Positions 59,149 through 64,000 of a stretch of DNA of 64,000 nucleotides are shown one piece after another (positions within the stretch are counted from its first letter, which is position 1; every line of letters starts with the position of its first letter). The position numbers and the translations under genes were made by a program. The stretch lies in assembly GCA_963811585.1 (NCBI GenBank), contig CAWERR010000006.1, positions 868,001-932,000 of the forward strand, in the 5' to 3' direction. The notes beneath the pieces were generated by a model. The model did not search any database. It saw only the letters and a list, made by a program, of their open reading frames with translations, and was not told the origin of the DNA. This DNA comes from JACDHG01 sp963811585 (GTDB lineage: Bacteria; Actinomycetota; Actinomycetes; Propionibacteriales; Nocardioidaceae).

Positions 59149-60501
59149 TCAACCGACCGACCGCGAGCCGAGGAGCGTGAGGAACCGGGCGACGCCGACC
59201 GCGGTGCGCTCGAGCTCTCCGGGGTCGACACTCTCGTCCGGGGCATGAATGTGGCAAGCGGGCTCCTCGACACCGATCAGGAGTATCTCGGCGTCCGGCT
59301 GCGCTGCCTGCAGGGCGTTGCATAGCGGGATTGCACCGCCCTGCCCGGCGGTGGTCAGGGGGCGTCCAAAGGCCTGGCCCATCGCCTCGGTGAGAGCGGC
59401 GAACCCGGGCCCGTCCGTCCGCGAGGCGAACGGCTCGCCGAGGCTTCGCGGCTCGACGGTGACCTTGGCGCCCCAAGGGGCAACGGCGTACAAGTGCTCG
59501 ATCAGCAGCGCCTGGGCTGCAGCCGCATCTTCACCGGGCGGGACCCGTAGGTTGACCAGCGCCCGCGCCGTTGGCTGGATCGTCGCGGTCGCCCCGGCGA
59601 CAGCCGGTGCGTCGATCGCGAGCACGTTGGCCACCGGCCGCGCCCACAATGCGTCGGCGACCGAACCGGAACCCAGCGTGGACACGCCATCAAGCACCCC
59701 GGCATCGGCTCGAAACCGGTCAGCCGGATAGCTCGCTCCGGTCCAGGTGCTCGTCGCCTCGAGGCCCCGGATCGTGGTCGCCCCGTCGCCGTCGCGCAAG
59801 GTGGCCAGCATCGCGATCAGCGCAGCGAGTGCGTCGGGTGCGGCGCCGCCGTACATGCCGGAATGGACCGGCCCGTCGAGCGTCTCGACCGTGACCACCA
59901 CACTGCCCGTGCCGCGCAGGCTCGTCGTCACGGTTGGTGTGCCGAGCTCGACGTTGCCGGCGTCGGCGACGAGCATGACGTCGGCCGCGAACAGTTCCGG
60001 ATCGGCGCGCACCAGCTTCTCGAGGCCTCCGGTCGACATCTCCTCCGACCCCTCGCACACAACCCTGACTCCCACCGGCCATGGCCGCGGCAGCGCGCGC
60101 AGCGCGGTCAGCAGCATCACCAAGTTGCCCTTGCAGTCCGCAGCCCCACGTGCGTACCAGCGCCCGTCACGCTCGGTCAGTTCCCACGGCGAGGACCCCC
60201 ACTCCTCGAGGTCGCCTGCGGGCTGGACGTCGTAATGGGAGTAGAGCAGGACCGTCGCTGCACCGTCGGCAGGCGGCGAAAGGCCCACCACCGCGACGCT
60301 GCCGTCGGTCGTCTCTATCTGGCGGACGTCGCTCACCCCGGCCTCGGTGAGCAATCTGGCCACCTCGACCGCCGCTCGCGCGCACTCCTCGGCCGGCTCG
60401 ATCGAAGGATCGGCTACCGACCGCATCGCCACCAGCCGCGCCAGGTCGTCGCGAGCGCGCGGCATCAGCGCACGTACGGCGTCGGCGATGTCACTCGTCA
60501 C
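59149..60501 (-). CDS. M20 family peptidase/dipeptidase
   Basis: The 450-residue zinc peptidase has LLYSHYDVQP with H89 and D91, GAADCKGN with D122, and CEGSEEMST with the glutamate pair, then a dimerisation domain and HIHAPDESVDP with the C-terminal histidine. It should cleave dipeptides or amide conjugates. GTG 60501 follows GGGGAG by eight bases; the frame extends 20 codons further. It is the last gene of the operon that starts with the ATP-grasp ligase, 17 bp behind the esterase gene. Confidence 0.93.
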   Translation of the reverse strand: MTSDIADAVRALMPRARDDLARLVAMRSVADPSIEPAEECARAAVEVARLLTEAGVSDVRQIETTDGSVAVVGLSPPADGAATVLLYSHYDVQPAGDLEEWGSSPWELTERDGRWYARGAADCKGNLVMLLTALRALPRPWPVGVRVVCEGSEEMSTGGLEKLVRADPELFAADVMLVADAGNVELGTPTVTTSLRGTGSVVVTVETLDGPVHSGMYGGAAPDALAALIAMLATLRDGDGATTIRGLEATSTWTGASYPADRFRADAGVLDGVSTLGSGSVADALWARPVANVLAIDAPAVAGATATIQPTARALVNLRVPPGEDAAAAQALLIEHLYAVAPWGAKVTVEPRSLGEPFASRTDGPGFAALTEAMGQAFGRPLTTAGQGGAIPLCNALQAAQPDAEILLIGVEEPACHIHAPDESVDPGELERTAVGVARFLTLLGSRSVG

Positions 60502-60518
60502 CGGATCGCTCCCCGCTC

Positions 60519-61244
60519 TCACAACGCTTGCTCGACGTACGTCGGCAGCATCTCCCACCACGTCGGCCAGTCGTGGTCATAGGCCTGCCCCCAATCGTCG
60601 ACCCGATTAGGTACGCCCTTGTCTCCCAGCACCTTGCCAGCTCGCCACGACTCCCCGATGTCCTCCCACTGCCCGGAGCCCGAGGGCAGGAAGACGAAGC
60701 GGTGTCTGAGCAGGTCGAGTTCGGGCCCTTGCATGCCGGGCAAGAAGTGCAGCGGCGAAGCGAAGAACAAGTCGTCCGTGAACCCGCCGATGAATCGCTC
60801 GATGTCGTAGCTGCCGCTCATGCAGACCGCAGCGCGGAACAGCTGCGGAAAGCGGCAGATCAGTGCGAGCGCGTTGAAGGCGCCGATCGAGGCCCCCGCG
60901 ACGATGACGCCCTGGGGACCGGCCGAGTCGGCGTTGATGGCGGGCACGACCTCGTGCGCGACCGCCTGCTGGAACTGGTTGAACAACCAGCACCGGTACT
61001 CCACCGACCCCTCGTCTGCCGCCATCGCCCTCCCGGCCAGGCTGTCGCACGAGTACACCTTGATCCGGCCGGCGTCCACCAGCGGTGCGAGATGGCCGAC
61101 GAGATGGTGCCGCTCGATCTCCTCCGCGTCACCGCCGGCGGTCGGGAACGCGAGCACAGGGACGCCGTAGTGGCCCCACCGCGCGACGCTGATCTCCTGC
61201 TTCATTCGGTCCGAGTACCAGCGATCGGTTCTCTTGTCGCTCAT
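60519..61244 (-). CDS. Esterase-family alpha/beta hydrolase
   Basis: The 241-residue cytoplasmic hydrolase carries AGASIGAFNAL with nucleophile Ser119 and a C-terminal region YDHDWPTWWEMLP that likely provides the catalytic histidine. LAFPTAGGDAEEIERHHL and VYSCDSLAG are seen in the esterase-D-like group. It lies 18 bp downstream of the second esterase and 17 bp upstream of the M20 gene, so it belongs to their operon. The substrate is unknown, but the neighbours suggest an ester- or amide-linked metabolite. Confidence 0.85.
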   Translation of the reverse strand: MSDKRTDRWYSDRMKQEISVARWGHYGVPVLAFPTAGGDAEEIERHHLVGHLAPLVDAGRIKVYSCDSLAGRAMAADEGSVEYRCWLFNQFQQAVAHEVVPAINADSAGPQGVIVAGASIGAFNALALICRFPQLFRAAVCMSGSYDIERFIGGFTDDLFFASPLHFLPGMQGPELDLLRHRFVFLPSGSGQWEDIGESWRAGKVLGDKGVPNRVDDWGQAYDHDWPTWWEMLPTYVEQAL

Positions 61245-61262
61245 CGGCGTCTTCGCTCCTGA

Positions 61263-62441
61263 TCACTCGTAGACGAATTTCTCTTCACCGGGATGCAGCC
61301 ACGTCAGCCCGTCCCGCAGTCGATCACGCCAGTTCTCCCAATTGTGGCCGTCCCGCGCCTCGACGTACCGCACCTCCATGCCAGTCTCCCGGAAGGTCGA
61401 CACCATCGACCGGTTCGGTGTGATCAGCGGCTCGTACATCCCGCACGTCTGATAGATGCGCTCCACCACCCGCTTCGGCCGCGCCCGGAAAGCGTTGACG
61501 AACTTGACCACCGGGTCGAAGACCTTGCCTCCACCGTGGTCGTCGCCGATGTCGGTGAACACCAACGAGGGTGACTCGAGCAACAGCGAACCGAAGTACC
61601 CGGGATACCTGACGGCGGTCGACAGGGAGGCCACGCCACCGAAGCTGGAGCCCATCAACGTCCGTCCTTCGGGTGAGTCGACCACCGGCAGGGTGTCGGT
61701 GAGGTGTGGCACCAGCTCGCGGGCCAAGAACCTGGCGTGTGGCGCGTGGTTGGCGTACTCGACCAGGCGGTTGCCAGGCGGCACGAACGCCACCACCATC
61801 TCCGCCACCTCGTTGCGGTGGATCAGGTTGTCGAGCACCGTCTTCGCCGACGTGTAGTCGAGGTAGTCCTTGCCATCGTGTACGACGAGGAGCGGGTAGC
61901 GCACCACCTCACGGAACCGCGCCGGCAGGTAGAGGTAGAACGGAACCTGGCGCCGCAACGCCTTGCTCCCGTACAAATGCTCGATGATCTCCCCCGGACG
62001 GGCCTCGGGATCAGGCAGGCACCAGTCCGGCACCTCGTAGCCGCTGGCAGCGCACACCGAGCTCGCACCGAACGGCCCGTGCGCCAGCTTCGGGTTGAGC
62101 GGGTCGTTGACGAACTCGTCGCGATGGTCGCCACGGACTATCTCGAACTGATACTCCACTCGCGAACCCTCAGGCATCTCCGTAGTGACGTACCACAAGT
62201 CAGTGTCGTGGATCCGACGCAGCTCAAGCGGATCGGGCAGCCCGACCACGCGATGCCGCACCATCACTTCATCTGCCTCGCCGCGCCACAGGAATGTCGT
62301 CCGCCCGCCCTCGACGATTGGTGCGCCGTACCGCTGAACGAACCGGTCGACCATGGCGGCATCGATTGGCCGCCTATCCCTCAGGCGGTTGATAGCCAGC
62401 CGGCGGCTGCTGCCCAACACTTGGCTGCGAGTTGCGGTCAC
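61263..62441 (-). CDS. Enterochelin-esterase-like (Fes/esterase D) protein with N-terminal beta domain
   Basis: The 392-residue protein has an N-terminal Ig-like/CBM48-like domain (to about 140, with TTFLWRGEADEVMVRHRVVG), a spacer, and an esterase domain with LMGSSFGGVAS, nucleophile Ser266, and EARDGHNWENWRD for the catalytic histidine. It resembles Fes-type esterases that hydrolyse ester bonds in trilactones, but no siderophore genes are nearby. The GTG at 62441 overlaps the TGA of the S51-like gene by four bases. Confidence 0.86.
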   Translation of the reverse strand: MTATRSQVLGSSRRLAINRLRDRRPIDAAMVDRFVQRYGAPIVEGGRTTFLWRGEADEVMVRHRVVGLPDPLELRRIHDTDLWYVTTEMPEGSRVEYQFEIVRGDHRDEFVNDPLNPKLAHGPFGASSVCAASGYEVPDWCLPDPEARPGEIIEHLYGSKALRRQVPFYLYLPARFREVVRYPLLVVHDGKDYLDYTSAKTVLDNLIHRNEVAEMVVAFVPPGNRLVEYANHAPHARFLARELVPHLTDTLPVVDSPEGRTLMGSSFGGVASLSTAVRYPGYFGSLLLESPSLVFTDIGDDHGGGKVFDPVVKFVNAFRARPKRVVERIYQTCGMYEPLITPNRSMVSTFRETGMEVRYVEARDGHNWENWRDRLRDGLTWLHPGEEKFVYE

Positions 62442-63361
62442 GGCAGCTCTCCCACGGTTTCGACGGTGCCGTCGTCGCCAAGCACTCGGGCGCCGGATGG
62501 AAGCTCGCCGTTGGAGCCGAGCTCAACCCGCGCACCGTCATCGAGCAACAGGCAGCAGGCATCTGCGAACCGGCGCACCAGCACGGCCAGCACCATCGAG
62601 TCGTCCATCCATAGCCGGCGCCGGGCGTGGGGCATGGCGACGATGCCGCGCACCGTCCCGAGGCCGCGGTCCCAGATCTCCGCACCTCGTAGGCCCTGCG
62701 GGCCGCGGTCGTTGTAGAGCACCACCCGCTCGGTCAGGGCCATAGCGCCTGCGGACCAGGCGACCACGGGCAGCTCCGGCGGAGGGACCACACCGAACAG
62801 CTTGAGACAACGCAGCAGGATGCCGACGTGTCCGCCCGTGATAGCCAACCCTTCGGAGTCGCCGAGGATGTGCGCGACCTCCGCCCGGTGGCGCTGGACG
62901 GGCTCGCTGTCGGCGAGCGGAGCCGCGGACTCGAGCTCGGCGTAGAGCCGGTCGACCATGTCGACGTACCACGCGTCGACCGCCCGCACTTCCTGCACGC
63001 CGTCCATGAGTGCGGCCTCCGCAATGTCATCACGCACAACCCGGCGCTGGACGGCGTACACGCTGTCGAGCGCCCGCTGGAGGCGCGTGGAGTAGATGCC
63101 GGCAAGTTCACCCATCGCATCGCGGTGGGCGAGCGCAGTCTTCGCGAAGTGGTCGTCGGCGGCGAGCACGTCGAGCAGCCGGCGGTAAAGCTCAAGATTG
63201 CTGGTCCGCCCCTGCATCACCTCGGCGACCTCGGAGTCGTCGCCCTCGCGGTCCTGCCAACCAGCCGTCACGATCGCGACGTGACCCGTGACACCGAGGG
63301 AGCGCATGGCTGATCCGGCCGTGGTACGAAAGCGCTGCGGACCGAGCAGGACGGTGGTCAT
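62438..63361 (-). CDS. Peptidase S51/cyanophycinase-like (class I glutamine amidotransferase-like fold)
   Basis: The 307-residue protein has ITGGHVGILLRCLKL and VVAWSAGAMALTERVVLYND, with Ser203 as a likely nucleophile as in S51 peptidases (G-x-SAG), and an expanded helical region (residues 55-165) absent in short PepE enzymes. S51 members hydrolyse dipeptides or cyanophycin. The start ATG 63361 overlaps the stop of the ATP-grasp gene (ATGA), and its own stop overlaps the next start. The family assignment is by motif, and the insertion is unusual. Confidence 0.8.
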   Translation of the reverse strand: MTTVLLGPQRFRTTAGSAMRSLGVTGHVAIVTAGWQDREGDDSEVAEVMQGRTSNLELYRRLLDVLAADDHFAKTALAHRDAMGELAGIYSTRLQRALDSVYAVQRRVVRDDIAEAALMDGVQEVRAVDAWYVDMVDRLYAELESAAPLADSEPVQRHRAEVAHILGDSEGLAITGGHVGILLRCLKLFGVVPPPELPVVAWSAGAMALTERVVLYNDRGPQGLRGAEIWDRGLGTVRGIVAMPHARRRLWMDDSMVLAVLVRRFADACCLLLDDGARVELGSNGELPSGARVLGDDGTVETVGELP

Positions 63362-64000
63362 CCGGCGTGAACGCGCACGGTCCGACCAACGTCGTCGAGC
63401 ATCCCGCGCACGGTGTCATAGTCCGGATGGCGCATCCGGACCCAGGCGTTGGCCATGTAGCCCGCCTCGACCGGCTGGGTGGGCGTGCCGGGATCCGGCA
63501 GGTGGACGTCGATGATCCACTGCCCATGGCGCCCGTTGATCTCGTCGAGACCGGAGTACCCGCTGATGTGTCCGTCTTGGTCGGGACGGAGCGCGACGAT
63601 CCCGGCCGAGAAGGTGCGCGACATCGGTCGCTCGGTCGAGCTGTGGACGATTGCGTTGGCCCACTCACGGTAGACGTCGACGTCGTTGGCAGCAGAGTAG
63701 AGATCCCAGGCGCCGACACCCGGCGGGCGGCAGCCGATCTCCGAGAACCGGAGTCCCTTGGGCCCGTAGAACCATTCCATGTGTGTCGCCGACGTGGGAA
63801 TTCCGAGAGCCTCGATCACTCGTGACCCGAGCTCCCTCACCTCGGCGTAGAACGGCGAGTCAGTGAGTCGGTTGGTCGTCACGAACTGCGGAGAGATCCA
63901 GCGGTGCCGCATCGACTCCAACACGTTGGGGTAGTAATGGGTCGCCCAGTCGTGGGCGATCCGGCCGTCGATCGCGATGGTGTCGTAGAAACCTTCGTGG
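63358..64000 (-). CDS. ATP-grasp ligase, partial (N-terminus outside the window)
   Basis: About 213 residues of the C-terminal part are visible, without a start codon in range. The sequence begins HEGFYDTIAIDGRIAHDWAT and contains MEWFYGPKGLRFSEIGCRPP and GVGAWDLYSAANDVDVYREW, as in ATP-grasp carboxylate-amine ligases (metal-binding Glu and Asn region EIGCRPPG). Such ligases form amide or peptide bonds. The stop overlaps the start of the S51-like peptidase gene, so this gene leads the operon. The neighbouring esterases and peptidases suggest a linked substrate. Confidence 0.82.
   Translation of the reverse strand, partial: HEGFYDTIAIDGRIAHDWATHYYPNVLESMRHRWISPQFVTTNRLTDSPFYAEVRELGSRVIEALGIPTSATHMEWFYGPKGLRFSEIGCRPPGVGAWDLYSAANDVDVYREWANAIVHSSTERPMSRTFSAGIVALRPDQDGHISGYSGLDEINGRHGQWIIDVHLPDPGTPTQPVEAGYMANAWVRMRHPDYDTVRGMLDDVGRTVRVHAG

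Overview
The window is high-GC DNA from the chromosome of an actinomycete, most likely a member of the Nocardioidaceae (Nocardioides/Aeromicrobium-like). This placement is inferred from the GC-rich third codon positions, frequent GTG starts, the actinobacterial gene order rpsT/holA/comEC/comEA/degV/leuS and lepA/hemW/DUF3097/hrcA/dnaJ/HIT/phoH/ybeY/CNNM, a DUF664 (mycothiol-transferase-like) relic, and the many GGTCGAGCTTGTCGAGACC intergenic palindromes. I see no rRNA, tRNA, CRISPR, insertion sequence, integrase or prophage gene.

Layout. 1-7.3 kb: a minus-strand housekeeping block (CIRCE-hrcA-dnaJ, then HIT, phoH, ybeY, a CNNM/CorC protein). It is interrupted by a plus-strand ECF sigma factor with a membrane GerMN/Gmad2 partner; rsmE, often found at this place, is absent. 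4.7-9.5 kb holds three arrays of one 22-bp repeat family. 7.4-16 kb: a metallo-beta-lactamase-fold hydrolase, a small membrane protein, DUF3097, hemW, a FadD-type acyl-CoA synthetase and small enzymes (MOSC, VOC, GNAT, PPOX). 16-20.3 kb: an exported protein and a two-gene unit of a cytoplasmic subtilase plus an alpha/beta hydrolase. 20.4-25.6 kb: a PhnB-like protein, a DEAD-box helicase, an APH-type kinase and lepA. 26-37 kb: a secreted M4 metalloprotease, a TetR regulator with a divergent membrane protein, a second kinase-like phosphotransferase, a YbdK-like carboxylate-amine ligase, DUF72, two long coiled-coil polarity-type proteins and an amidase. 37-45.6 kb: rpsT, holA, comEC/comEA (comEA frameshifted), degV, and leuS with an apparent leucine-rich leader peptide and attenuator. 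46-53 kb: a Pro/Thr-tailed membrane protein, a glutathionyl-hydroquinone-reductase-like protein, a broken DUF664 gene, Gfo/Idh and zinc-type dehydrogenases, exonuclease III and a GT39-like glycosyltransferase. 53.4-59 kb: an MMPL transporter and a MacB/FtsX-type ABC exporter pair. 59-64 kb: a tightly packed minus-strand operon of an ATP-grasp ligase (cut by the window end), an S51-like peptidase, two esterases and an M20 peptidase.

Most interesting points: (i) an 11-residue leader peptide (Leu codons at positions 5, 6, 7 and 9) and a terminator ahead of leuS; (ii) the single-base shift that fuses comEA to comEC; (iii) the ATP-grasp/S51/esterase/M20 operon, which looks like a make-and-break system for an amide- or ester-linked metabolite; (iv) the intracellular subtilase with an N-terminal domain resembling a winged helix, paired with a hydrolase; (v) the 22-bp repeat arrays, two of them inverted relative to each other between convergent genes. 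All coordinates and motifs were read by eye; family names rest on motif recognition, not on searches.
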